From: Candidatus Brachybacter algidus | GTDB lineage: Bacteria; Bacteroidota; Bacteroidia; Chitinophagales; Saprospiraceae | Direction of reading: 5' to 3' | Length of the DNA stretch: 64,000 nucleotides | NCBI GenBank assembly: GCA_016711705.1 | Contig: JADJSK010000013.1 | Span: 124,001 to 188,000, forward strand | Position numbers and translations under genes: made by a program | Shown: positions 55,877 through 64,000 of the stretch, piece after piece | How positions within the stretch are numbered: position 1 is the stretch's first letter | Layout of the letters: each line of letters begins with the position of its first letter | Notes under the pieces: generated by a model | The model's database searches: none | Told to the model about the DNA's origin: nothing | Seen by the model: only the letters and a program-made list of their open reading frames with translations

Positions 55877-56078
55877 CGCTGGCGCGAGTTTTCAACTCGT
55901 GACCTTCCGAAGCCAAAATTTAACTATATATTAGAATTCAATTATTAATATATTCTATAATCGACTATAGAATTACTTGATAGAATTGCAATGACACGAG
56001 TTAAAGACTCGCGCCAGCGAAGGAGTTGAAAGGCACGAGTTGAAAACTCGAGCTAACGTAATAAAACTCGCGCCAGCC
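55877..56078. repeat. RAYT-linked REP cluster 1
   Basis: Left hairpin GGCGCGAGTTTTCAACTCGTG and right hairpin ACGAGTTAAAGACTCGCGCC are inverted REPs around a conserved AT-rich spacer with TATATTAGAATTCAATTATT. More REP halves follow (GGCACGAGTTGAAAACTCGAG and AAAACTCGCGCCAGCC). It is nearly identical to the cluster at 57202-57402. Confidence 0.85.
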
Positions 56079-56099
56079 CTACGCACTCTAGTTTTCTTC

Positions 56100-56321
56100 T
56101 CACTTCAATAACGCATGACCCACACTACAATTCAAGCATTTTTGATGATCGCAATAATTATTTTTCAATTCAAGAAGCGCTTGAGAATCACCGGCATGTT
56201 CACAACTTATATTCAGGTTGAGCCAATGCTTTATAATGCCATTTTGTTCTGCCGGAATGAAGCTCATTAATTCCAATGCTTTCTCTTGAAGGGCAGAAAG
56301 ATGCTGCTCCTGACCATACAT
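56100..56321 (-). pseudogene. Duplicated 3' end of the DUF2851 gene
   Basis: It encodes the last 73 codons plus stop of the DUF2851 protein at 57425-58723 (from MYGQEQHLSALQEKALELM to the C-terminus SVGHALLK) with only silent or no changes. It is preceded by sequence read from REP cluster 2, so it has no real start of its own. Together with REP cluster 1 it forms a 445-base direct repeat (55877-56321 versus 57202-57646). Confidence 0.9.
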
Positions 56322-56509
56322 GCTGGCGCGAGTTTTCAACTAGTGACCTTGCGAAGCCAGATTTCAATTATATATTAGACTTCAATTATTTATATATTCT
56401 ATAATCGACTATAAAATTACTTGATAGAATTGCAATGGCACGAGTTAAAAACTCGCGCCAGCGTAGGAGTTGAAAACTCGCGTCAGCGGAGTAAAATCCA
56501 CGCCAGCGG
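56322..56509. repeat. RAYT-linked REP cluster 2
   Basis: Same REP doublet layout as cluster 1 but more diverged (for example ACTAGTGACCTTGCGAAGCC). It abuts the duplicated gene end directly at 56321/56322 and lies 22 bases from the transposase stop codon. Extra REP halves are AACTCGCGTCAGCGG and CCACGCCAGCGG. Confidence 0.8.
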
Positions 56510-56531
56510 GGGAGATTTGAACCTGCTTTTT

Positions 56532-57119
56532 TTATTCCATTCTGATATATCCAATATTACTCATAGGCAGATCTATTATCACTACATCGATCAATCCTTT
56601 TCCCGAATAGTAATTGGACGCACTAGAATAAATGTAAAAATGAGCCTCATCTACAAATCCTGCTTTGACTGGATTTAAGTGAATATAATCCAGTTTCTGG
56701 GCGATTACGGTTGGTGAAAAAACCTCAATGGGATGGTTACTTTGTTGCCAAAATTGATAACTTTTAACATTGGATCTACCTTCGCCAGCAATAGAAAATC
56801 TTTCCAACATCCATTCTTTCCGACTCTCCTTGGTATTTTTTATGATTGCTTTAATTAATTCTTTTGATGAGAACTTCTTAAAATCTCTGATTAGTTCGCC
56901 ATGTTTAATATTTTCCTTTACGTCAAAGATTAGATGTATATGATTAGACATAATGCACCACGCAAACAATCTCATTCCTTTATGATCACAGCAATACTTC
57001 AGGCTTTTTACCACGATATCTTTATAAATTTGTCTCGTAAAAACGTCTATCCAATCAACCACAGCAAATGATATAAAATATATTCCGGAAGAATTGAGAA
57101 ACTTGTATTTTGTGCTCAT
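56532..57119 (-). CDS. REP-associated tyrosine transposase (RAYT, Y1_Tnp)
   Basis: 195 residues. The metal-binding HIH motif is at 60-62 (WCIMSNHIHLIF) and the conserved DYIHLNPVKAGFV carries the likely catalytic Tyr145. Both are intact, so the enzyme may be active. RAYTs cut and move single-stranded REP hairpins. Here it is flanked on both sides by REP clusters whose CGAGTT-type hairpins are presumably its substrate. Confidence 0.93.
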   Translation of the reverse strand: MSTKYKFLNSSGIYFISFAVVDWIDVFTRQIYKDIVVKSLKYCCDHKGMRLFAWCIMSNHIHLIFDVKENIKHGELIRDFKKFSSKELIKAIIKNTKESRKEWMLERFSIAGEGRSNVKSYQFWQQSNHPIEVFSPTVIAQKLDYIHLNPVKAGFVDEAHFYIYSSASNYYSGKGLIDVVIIDLPMSNIGYIRME

Positions 57120-57201
57120 GTAGTTGGATTTGAGATTGAAAAGATCAATATTTTGGAGTTTAGAAAATTATTTGGCTTTGAAGGGATAATATCGCTGTCA
57201 C

Positions 57202-57402
57202 CGCTGGCGCGAGTTTTCAACTCGTGACCTTCCGAAGCCAAAATTTAACTATATATTAGAATTCAATTATTAATATATTCTATAATTGACTATAAAATTA
57301 CTTGATAGAATTGCAATGACACGAGTTAAAAACTCGCGCCAGCGGAGGAGTTGAAAGACACGAGTTGAAAACTAGCGCCAACGCAATAAAACTCGCACCA
57401 GC
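57202..57402. repeat. RAYT-linked REP cluster 3
   Basis: Hairpins GGCGCGAGTTTTCAACTCGTG and ACGAGTTAAAAACTCGCGCC around the same AT-rich spacer as cluster 1, followed by extra REP halves. It lies between the transposase start and the DUF2851 stop. It differs from cluster 1 at only a few positions. Confidence 0.85.
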
Positions 57403-57424
57403 CTTACGCACTCTAGTTTTCTTC

Positions 57425-58723
57425 TTACTTCAATAACGCATGACCCACACTACAATTCAAGCATTTTTGATGATCGCAATAATTATTTTTCAACTCTAGA
57501 AGCGCTTGTGAATCACCGGCATGTTCACAACTTATATTCAGGTTAAGCCAATGCTTTATAATGCCATTTTGTTCTGCCGGAATGAAGCTCATTAATTCCA
57601 ATGCTTTCTCTTGAAGGGCAGAAAGATGCTGCTCCTGGCCATACATAAATAATACCGGGATGATGCCATTGATGATGATTAGATCCCTGGTATTTTTACC
57701 TAGACTTTTCTTCTTTTTGATGGCAGGAACTCCTAATATAAAATGATCCTCCCAGTAGTGAGGCAAGGATTTTATTTCCAACATTTGATGGATCATTTTG
57801 TAATCTACTTGCTCAAGAATCGCTGAAAAGAACAATTCATGTTGCCTTAACAAGGATACGATCTGTGCAATTCGGATGTCCGGGAAGTTATTTGGATGCA
57901 TTTTTGAGTATCGCCAAATCACAGGATTGATAGGAGTTAAGTCGTATTTGTGCTGGAGGAATCTGAAAGTTCGTTGTAATTCCAATGGATATTCTTCTTC
58001 AAATTCTTTCTCCAATAATCCTGCCATCCCGAATACCAGTGCATGAGAGGAAAGTCCGTCATGTCTATTCTTCATAAATATCCTAAAGTCCATGCGCTCT
58101 GCCAACACGCTGAATGCATGCTTATTGACACTCGTGCCCATAGCTTGAAACAGTTGTCGATACATCACTTCTTCCCAATTAGAGTTGGTAGATTCTATGT
58201 TATTATGAACCCATGCAACCTTGGACTGCATCCTTTCTATATTAAGGCGCTCTTTCCAGATGTTCCAGATATTGTACTGAACTCTTGAAGGATCAAGATT
58301 AGCGCATGGAATCCAACCAGGTTTTTGAAGTAAAGCATACCTCTCCGCCACGTCTGTATGAATGAGTTCGCCGAGCTCCAGCGTAATCAGTTCATGGTCA
58401 TTATAGTTGCACACTTCCTTGTCATGTCTTGCCACCACGTGAAGGATGACACTATTATATGCAGGATCGAATTGATGACGATGAAGATCCCAGTCTGAGG
58501 AAGAGAGATGCATCTCAATATGACCAATGAGCAAGGTATCGTCCACTCTGACCTTACCATGAAGAAAGTCAGGACCGCTATTGGTGTTGTATTTGCCGAA
58601 ATCTATGATCTCAACTTTGCGACCATCAGTAAGCTTTAGATTGAGCCGATTGAATTGTTTAGTCCGCCAGATGTAATGAAGTAAATATTCAGAAGTGATA
58701 ACTGGAGCATGGGTTGTATACAT
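57425..58723 (-). CDS. DUF2851 family protein
   Basis: 432 residues, conserved in Bacteroidota but without a known function. Seen are the N-terminal SEYLLHYIWRTKQFN and the strongly conserved VEIIDFGKYNTNSGPDFLHGKV, IGHIEMHLSSSDWDLHRH and VILHVVARHD segments. The C-terminus has a CDHQKCLNC cysteine cluster. It is complete; only its 3' part is duplicated at 56100-56321. Confidence 0.9.
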   Translation of the reverse strand: MYTTHAPVITSEYLLHYIWRTKQFNRLNLKLTDGRKVEIIDFGKYNTNSGPDFLHGKVRVDDTLLIGHIEMHLSSSDWDLHRHQFDPAYNSVILHVVARHDKEVCNYNDHELITLELGELIHTDVAERYALLQKPGWIPCANLDPSRVQYNIWNIWKERLNIERMQSKVAWVHNNIESTNSNWEEVMYRQLFQAMGTSVNKHAFSVLAERMDFRIFMKNRHDGLSSHALVFGMAGLLEKEFEEEYPLELQRTFRFLQHKYDLTPINPVIWRYSKMHPNNFPDIRIAQIVSLLRQHELFFSAILEQVDYKMIHQMLEIKSLPHYWEDHFILGVPAIKKKKSLGKNTRDLIIINGIIPVLFMYGQEQHLSALQEKALELMSFIPAEQNGIIKHWLNLNISCEHAGDSQALLELKNNYCDHQKCLNCSVGHALLK

Positions 58724-58878
58724 GACTTGAAGTTTAATGGGTGTTAAAAATTGGGTGTAACGATGTAAAAATAAATAAGATTATTTGGAATTGGAAATAA
58801 ATCGTTGATTTTTTTTGTGTTATTGATTATTTATGCATTTGGTATAGTGCATGTTATCACCCATATGGTATGGTATGC

Positions 58879-58899
58879 GGACAAGGGCAAGCCTTGTCC
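58879..58899. repeat. Short palindrome near the flippase start
   Basis: GGACAAGG-GCAAG-CCTTGTCC is a perfect 8-base stem, flanked by ATGC and CTACC. It lies 90 bases upstream of the chosen flippase start and resembles a REP-type hairpin. It is one reason not to use the upstream ATG at 58851. Confidence 0.6.
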
Positions 58900-58988
58900 C
58901 TACCGTCATATTCCAATACTTTTGTAGTGTAAATACAATTTTACGTCTTGTTTTTAGAATCGTCTATCTTTATCGCTCGAAAGAATAC

Positions 58989-60440
58989 ATGAAGAAAGAA
59001 TTTTCGGTCAATCTACTTTTATTACTTGGTCTTAACCTGCTGGTCAAACCGTTGTATATCTTTGGCATAGATGTTCAGGTACAGAATACCATTGGCCCAG
59101 AGCAATATGGTCTATTTTTCAGTATTTTCAACTATACCCTCATTTTTCAGATACTTTTGGAATTCGGCATCACCAATCTGGTAAAGCGGGATATATCTGC
59201 ATCGAAGAATTTGGCACCAAAATACTTCTCCAACCTGATCGGATTGAAATTAATCCTGTTGCTCATTTACATCTTTTTGACATTTGCTGTGGGTTATTTT
59301 ATTGGATATAATGAAGAAGGACTGAAGATATTATTCATAGTATTGTTGATACAGATATTCCTATCTTTTGTTTCATTTATGCGGGCTATACTTGCCGGAA
59401 TAGGAGCCTATCGTATCGATAGCCTTCTTTCTGTTATGGACAAAATAATCATGATCTTGCTATTAGGTGTGATGCTATTTACCTCTTATTGGGAACAAGT
59501 TACACTCACTGATTTTTTATATGTATATCTGATAAGTGTTGCAATTACTTGTTTTACAGCCTATTTGATGCTATCAAAAAAAATCCATCTAAACAAGTTG
59601 ACTTTTAGAAAGAAATACCTTGCGAGCTTTCTCCGACGTGCAGCTCCATATGCACTTATTACCTTTTTGATGGGAGTATATGGTCGCATCGACGCTGTAT
59701 TTTTGGAGCGACTACTTCCTGATGGAGATTATCAGGCAGGTATTTATGCCGCGGGCTTTAGATTGTTAGATGCATATATGATGTTTGCATTGCTATTTTC
59801 AAATCTTTTACTGCCCATGCTTTCTACCTACCTGAAGGATAAAGTTCAGATGATGAATTTCCTATATTTCGTTCTTGGGTTATTGATGACTTTTTCCATC
59901 ATTGGTGGCATCAGTGGGTTTTTCTATAGAAATGAAATCGGAAATCTATTGTATCATTACAGCAATGATGTATGGGGAGATACGCTTGGGCTGCTAATGC
60001 TATGTATGATACCAATTGGCTTGAGCATCATCATGGGTGCTTCCATTATGTCATTGGGAAAATTAAAAAAGCAGAATTTATTGTTTTTCGCAGGAGTAAT
60101 CATGAGTATTATCTTGAATTTAATTCTTATACCCTATTATAATTCTACAGGGGCGGCGCTGGCAGCTCTTACAGTCAACTCTCTAATCGCTATAGGCCAA
60201 ACAGTGATTTTTTATTCAATCGCCGGAGTAAAACCCCAAATATTATTTTATTTAAAATTGTTCATTCTGATTATAACGTGTTTATTTGTTTTTGGATGGA
60301 TACATTATCTGGATTTGAAAATTAACTGGATCATTCCTCTTATCACAGGATTTATAATTACATCAGGAAGCGCATTTTTAATGGGTTTATTGCCGAATAA
60401 GTTAAATATGTTGCTTGGTATTTTAAAGGCCAGGAGCTGA
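58989..60440 (+). CDS. Wzx-like polysaccharide flippase
   Basis: 483 residues from the ATG at 58989 (MKKEFSVNLLLLLGLNLL); a longer frame from 58851 would translate the palindrome and has no family features. There are about 12-14 membrane helices and the typical VQNTIGPEQYGLFFSIFNY, EFGITNLVKRDIS and GRIDAVFLERLLPDG segments. It flips undecaprenyl-linked oligosaccharide across the inner membrane. An FkbM methyltransferase follows 42 bases later. Confidence 0.9.
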   Translation: MKKEFSVNLLLLLGLNLLVKPLYIFGIDVQVQNTIGPEQYGLFFSIFNYTLIFQILLEFGITNLVKRDISASKNLAPKYFSNLIGLKLILLLIYIFLTFAVGYFIGYNEEGLKILFIVLLIQIFLSFVSFMRAILAGIGAYRIDSLLSVMDKIIMILLLGVMLFTSYWEQVTLTDFLYVYLISVAITCFTAYLMLSKKIHLNKLTFRKKYLASFLRRAAPYALITFLMGVYGRIDAVFLERLLPDGDYQAGIYAAGFRLLDAYMMFALLFSNLLLPMLSTYLKDKVQMMNFLYFVLGLLMTFSIIGGISGFFYRNEIGNLLYHYSNDVWGDTLGLLMLCMIPIGLSIIMGASIMSLGKLKKQNLLFFAGVIMSIILNLILIPYYNSTGAALAALTVNSLIAIGQTVIFYSIAGVKPQILFYLKLFILIITCLFVFGWIHYLDLKINWIIPLITGFIITSGSAFLMGLLPNKLNMLLGILKARS

Positions 60441-60482
60441 TTTAGATTATATTTTAATGAATTTGCATACACTGATATTTAT

Positions 60483-61394
60483 ATGAAAGAAACCTTATTA
60501 AATCAATTGTCAGAGGTACAGAAAATTGCAGAATATTCCAAAACAAAGAGATTCTTAAATCATCCTGGAAGGTATATTGAAGCTATATTTTTCAGAAAAG
60601 TTATCTATCCATTTTCTAAAAAAGAACGGTTTAAAGAAGTAAATTTATTCTTCTCCCAAATGATGAATATCGCGCTGCCTGCTTCTACTGATATATATCT
60701 GACTGGTGGAAAATCACATGATTCAGAGATCAGACTTGCAAAGTTTTTAATCAAAAATCTCAACCAAGGCGATAATTTTGTGGACATCGGAGCGCACTAT
60801 GGATATTTCACATTACTTGGTGCACATTTAGTAGGCAAGGGTGGTAGGGTCTTCTCTTTTGAACCCGGGAAAAGTACTTATTCCTTACTTGAAAAAAATA
60901 CTACTGAAATTCCAAACATTAATGTTTTCAATTTGGCTGTTTCTGATAAATGCGGCTTGATTTCTTTTTATGAATTTCCATCCATGTATTCGGAATACAA
61001 TTCTAAGGATGTTGCACAATTTGAAAGGGAGGATTGGTTTATTTCAGTTAAGCCAAAAAGAGTAGATGTCGATGCTATTACAATTGACCAAATAGTCACC
61101 GATAATAAAATAATTCCTACCATTATTAAAATGGATGTAGAGGGTGGAGAATATGACGTGATCAAAGGAGCAATGAATTACCTTGCTATGAATAATACCT
61201 ATATTGTCATGGAATACCTGGCTTCTGAGCGGGAGAATTCTAATCACAAAAAAGCGACAGAATTATTAAGATCAATTGGATATAAAAGTTATTTAATCAA
61301 CGCCGAAGGCAAACTTACTTTAACTGAAAATATAGACCCCCATTTTCAATTAAATAATATTGATTCTGATAATATAGTTTTCAGAAAAACCTGA
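60483..61394 (+). CDS. FkbM-family methyltransferase
   Basis: 303 residues. The SAM-binding motif is in DNFVDIGAHYGYFTLLGAHLV (about 97-117), followed by RVFSFEPGKSTYSLLEKN and the IIKMDVEGGEYDVIKGA motif. Such enzymes methylate sugars or small molecules. With the flippase upstream, action on a surface polysaccharide is plausible. A terminator follows. Confidence 0.9.
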   Translation: MKETLLNQLSEVQKIAEYSKTKRFLNHPGRYIEAIFFRKVIYPFSKKERFKEVNLFFSQMMNIALPASTDIYLTGGKSHDSEIRLAKFLIKNLNQGDNFVDIGAHYGYFTLLGAHLVGKGGRVFSFEPGKSTYSLLEKNTTEIPNINVFNLAVSDKCGLISFYEFPSMYSEYNSKDVAQFEREDWFISVKPKRVDVDAITIDQIVTDNKIIPTIIKMDVEGGEYDVIKGAMNYLAMNNTYIVMEYLASERENSNHKKATELLRSIGYKSYLINAEGKLTLTENIDPHFQLNNIDSDNIVFRKT

Positions 61395-61450
61395 GAATAA
61401 TACTGGGCAATTAAATAATTCTGCTTTGTATTACTTTTAGATGTATCAAC

Positions 61451-61486
61451 AAAAAAAGGAGGCTTCTTTTCAGAAACCTCCTTTGT
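61451..61486. terminator. Bidirectional terminator
   Basis: Stem AAAGGAGG / CCTCCTTT with a 14-base loop, between A-rich and T-containing flanks, 60 bases after the FkbM gene and 80 bases after (on the other strand) the protease gene. It can serve both converging genes. Confidence 0.75.
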
Positions 61487-61567
61487 CTAATGTATATTAA
61501 GTTCAGGATTAATATCTACACGATCAGCTAATTATTTAATTAATTGATCACGTATTATTTATCCGAA

Positions 61568-64000
61568 TTACATTTTAATCATTTTAACTGCTTCATTAAT
61601 ATTTTCACCTTGCAGTCGGACGATGTACATACCTGCCGGCAGATTACTTGTGCCACCCACCGGTATTTCATTCACGCCAATCACAGATGTTACATTATTT
61701 TTCAATACTTCTCTGCCATTGGCATCGAGCACTGTAATAGTAGTCTTAATATTGCCACCTGCATTGAAATGTACATAGAATTCATCTTTAAATGGATTCG
61801 GATAAGCTGTGTATTCGGTGATCGTATTATTGATCTCACTTACAATATTAGAGCCACCGACGATCGTAACAGTATAATCCTCTACCTCTCCATAACTGAA
61901 TGTCTCGCATGATGTAGAGTATGCATTATATTTCATTTGCACTCTCATCCTTGTAGCACCATTTTTAGCTGTAGTAGGTACTTTGAAAGTCCTATTGATA
62001 TTGCCGGTACTTGATGAAGCATAAGAAGTGATCTTTTCACCTGCATCCGTGAAGTCGCCATCACTATTATAGTCGATCCATACTGACCAATACTCAGGGT
62101 AAGTAGATGACATTCCCGCACTAAAGGTTATTGTATTGCTACTTCCGGCAGTTAAATTGGTATTCAGTGCAGTGAAGTCACCATATCCGCCATTAGATGC
62201 AGATACATTATTGATCGTACCAAGTTTTACCAGGTCTATCCACTCATAAGTACTTGAATTCCCTTTTGAAACGCAATAACTATTACCTCCACCACCTGCA
62301 GTTGAGAATGTTACGGTAGCTGAATATGCGCTCGAACCTCCGCTGCAATTTGTTCTGACACTAACATCATATGATGTGCCAGCAGTCATGCCGGTAAAGT
62401 TAACGGCAGTTCCTGTAGTATTATAATTACTCCATGTGCCACTTGAGGTCAACTTATATCTAAGGTCATAGGTAACTGCTCCAGACACAGCTGTCCATGA
62501 TACTGTTGCAGTAGTAGATGTAATATTGGATGCTGCAAGTCCGGTAGGTACATTACAAGTAGATCCTCCTGTAGTGGTAAATGATACCGTTGAAGAATAT
62601 GCACTTGATCCACTTGCACAATTCGCCCTTACGCTTACATCGTATGATGTATTAGCAGCTAAAGATGTCAGGTTAACAGATGTTCCAGTCGTGTTAAATG
62701 TTGACCAAGTGCCACTAGAGGTAAGTTTATATCTGAGATCATATGTCGTAGCACCACTTACTGCTGCCCATGTTATATTGGCAGAGTTGTTGGTAATACT
62801 TCCTGCAGATAGTCCTGTAGGGACGCCACAGCTGGCACCACCACTTGTAGTAAACATCACAGAAGCACTATAATTGGAGTTGCCACTTGTACAAATTGTG
62901 CGCACTTGTACTTCATAGGTAGTTCCTGTAGTTAGACCTGTAATTAATTTAGTAGTTGGTGTTTGCTGTGATAAAACCACCCAAGATCCGCCAACATTTC
63001 TATATTGAACCTGGTATCCAGTCGCTCCAGATACTGCAGTCCATGATATCGTAGCTGAATTTGTATTTATACCAGATACTGCCAAGCCAGCAGGAACATC
63101 ACAAGAAGTACCTCCTGTAGCGCATAGGCCAAGACATGATGCACTACTTACCTTACTTCTTATCAAATTACCAGGTTGGGTTCCGAAGCCATTGTTGAAA
63201 TTAATACCATAGCTGGTCAAATGGCAATAACTCATGATCGTACCACCATTGGTGGGTGCAGGACCAGGAGCACAACCGCCCTCTGTAGTATAACAATTGT
63301 CAAGAGCTCCTCCTGACCAGGTACAACTTTGAGTATGAGGCGAACCTAGATTATGACCCATCTCGTGAGTCATAACTTCAACTGTCCAGGAGTAAGTGGG
63401 AACATTTTGATATGTTGCCTGAATATTACTATATGCATATTTGTAAGAAGAACACAATGCATTTACCCATGCTACACCTTCGAGGTTATTGCCGCCTAAC
63501 GCAGCCAAATGAGCAAGGTCTCCATTGAATGTTGGTCTTGCAGTTCTGAATTGGGTAAGAGCTGAACTACTACTCGATGTGCTATAGGAGTCCTGAGTCG
63601 TCCAAACATAGGTCGTTGAAATCTGAGTTACAATACTTTCATTGGCGTATAGCGCAGCTACGTTATTATATACAGCAGATATCCAGTTATTGACATTCGC
63701 TACTGTTCCTTTATTAAGGTATAATTTATAATCGCATTCAATGTAAACTTTTACACATTTAACATCCCTTGTTTCGATATAGTCTTCAAGATGTTTCTGA
63801 ACTTCTTCTGCATAATTTTCCGGTTCTTCAGCACTACAGAAATTAGGGTTCTTAATTTTAAGGTCCCTATCCGAATAGATTAAATATCTGTCAGATTGCT
63901 CTTCTCTGTTGAAAGTTACATTTCCGTTATAATCGGAAGAAGCCATTCCGACCATTTCATCGCCAAAAAAACTAAGTGCCACCACAGAAGTAACATCGCC
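61568..64000 (-). CDS. Secreted reprolysin-like zinc metalloprotease with FN3, GEVED and T9SS domains (5' end off window)
   Basis: The frame is open at the right edge (GDVTSVVALSFFGDEM...), so the N-terminus and signal peptide are missing. The catalytic HEMGHNLGSPH (about residues 207-217 counted from 63985) has the three zinc His and Glu, and GTIMSYC is the Met-turn. Three fibronectin III domains follow (about 295-570), then a GEVED domain (about 572-715) with WSVWIDYNSDGDF, and a T9SS type A sorting domain (from YPNPFKDEFYVHF). It is an exported, surface-attached or released protease. Confidence 0.93.
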   Translation of the reverse strand, partial: GDVTSVVALSFFGDEMVGMASSDYNGNVTFNREEQSDRYLIYSDRDLKIKNPNFCSAEEPENYAEEVQKHLEDYIETRDVKCVKVYIECDYKLYLNKGTVANVNNWISAVYNNVAALYANESIVTQISTTYVWTTQDSYSTSSSSSALTQFRTARPTFNGDLAHLAALGGNNLEGVAWVNALCSSYKYAYSNIQATYQNVPTYSWTVEVMTHEMGHNLGSPHTQSCTWSGGALDNCYTTEGGCAPGPAPTNGGTIMSYCHLTSYGINFNNGFGTQPGNLIRSKVSSASCLGLCATGGTSCDVPAGLAVSGINTNSATISWTAVSGATGYQVQYRNVGGSWVVLSQQTPTTKLITGLTTGTTYEVQVRTICTSGNSNYSASVMFTTSGGASCGVPTGLSAGSITNNSANITWAAVSGATTYDLRYKLTSSGTWSTFNTTGTSVNLTSLAANTSYDVSVRANCASGSSAYSSTVSFTTTGGSTCNVPTGLAASNITSTTATVSWTAVSGAVTYDLRYKLTSSGTWSNYNTTGTAVNFTGMTAGTSYDVSVRTNCSGGSSAYSATVTFSTAGGGGNSYCVSKGNSSTYEWIDLVKLGTINNVSASNGGYGDFTALNTNLTAGSSNTITFSAGMSSTYPEYWSVWIDYNSDGDFTDAGEKITSYASSSTGNINRTFKVPTTAKNGATRMRVQMKYNAYSTSCETFSYGEVEDYTVTIVGGSNIVSEINNTITEYTAYPNPFKDEFYVHFNAGGNIKTTITVLDANGREVLKNNVTSVIGVNEIPVGGTSNLPAGMYIVRLQGENINEAVKMIKM

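Noticed and set aside
56421..56678. ORF over REP cluster 2 and the transposase 3' end
   Set aside because: It is the opposite-strand shadow of the REP hairpins and the RAYT gene.
58851..58988. Flippase start at 58851
   Set aside because: The added 46 residues translate a palindromic repeat and have no family similarity; the ATG at 58989 begins the expected first membrane helix.

Overview
The window looks like a chromosomal contig from a Bacteroidota bacterium, most likely of the Saprospiria/Saprospiraceae type. This is inferred from low GC, at least three secreted proteins with type IX secretion (T9SS) C-terminal sorting domains, a PorV/PorQ-family protein, an HU-CCDC81/SPOR protein, a bacillithiol gene (bshB1), an ATP synthase a subunit with a long periplasmic N-terminus, and a lack of strong Shine-Dalgarno sequences. 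No species can be named from the sequence alone.

Layout. 1-2558: the 3' part of nuoL and complete nuoM (complex I). 2594-4251: a tripartite hipB-hipS-hipT-like toxin-antitoxin operon with two matching operator palindromes. 4308-8852: a small Cys-containing protein, a zinc alcohol dehydrogenase, a T9SS cargo protein and a VOC-fold protein. 8848-9857: a decayed IS982-family element inserted exactly at the stop codon of the VOC gene. 10131-15457: a palindromic dispersed repeat, ffh, a CARDB-like secreted protein, surE (with an in-frame TGA), a small membrane protein and lpxB. 15453-18217: a 2.8-kb array of 13 inverted-repeat units, two of which carry near-identical GxxExxY nuclease-fold genes. 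18221-21915: a voltage-gated-type potassium channel and small hypothetical or lipoprotein genes. 21186-27764: the atpB-E-F-H-A-G operon on the minus strand, with the 3' end of atpG duplicated around two small lipoprotein genes. 28848-37798: SRPBCC, DUF4846, mutY, an ECF sigma factor, a BamA/TamA-like outer-membrane protein (frameshifted), a VWA protein and a GlsB-like protein. 38195-38265: tRNA-Cys. 38658-55659: an AI-2E-type permease, two coupled glycosyltransferases, yifB/comM, bshB1, an LptF/G permease, a frameshifted HU/SPOR protein, PorV-like, gamma-glutamyltransferase, nitroreductase, a T9SS protein, SemiSWEET and YihY. 55877-58723: a REP/RAYT module that sits next to a duplicated 3' end of a DUF2851 gene. 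58989-64000: a Wzx-like flippase, an FkbM methyltransferase and a large T9SS-secreted zinc metalloprotease running off the right edge.

The genes are mostly core functions: respiration, ATP synthesis, envelope biogenesis, protein targeting and DNA repair. What stands out is the intergenic space, which is full of structured repeats: the GxxExxY array; a three-copy family with the 16-bp palindrome CGTAGGTTAACCTACG; a triple-nested inverted-repeat element with an apparent 11-bp target duplication; RAYT-linked REP hairpins; and two loci where the 3' end of a gene plus its downstream hairpin is duplicated around inserted cargo. Single-base lesions in homopolymers (the BamA-like and HU/SPOR genes) look like long-read under-calls, so apparent pseudogenes here should be treated with caution.
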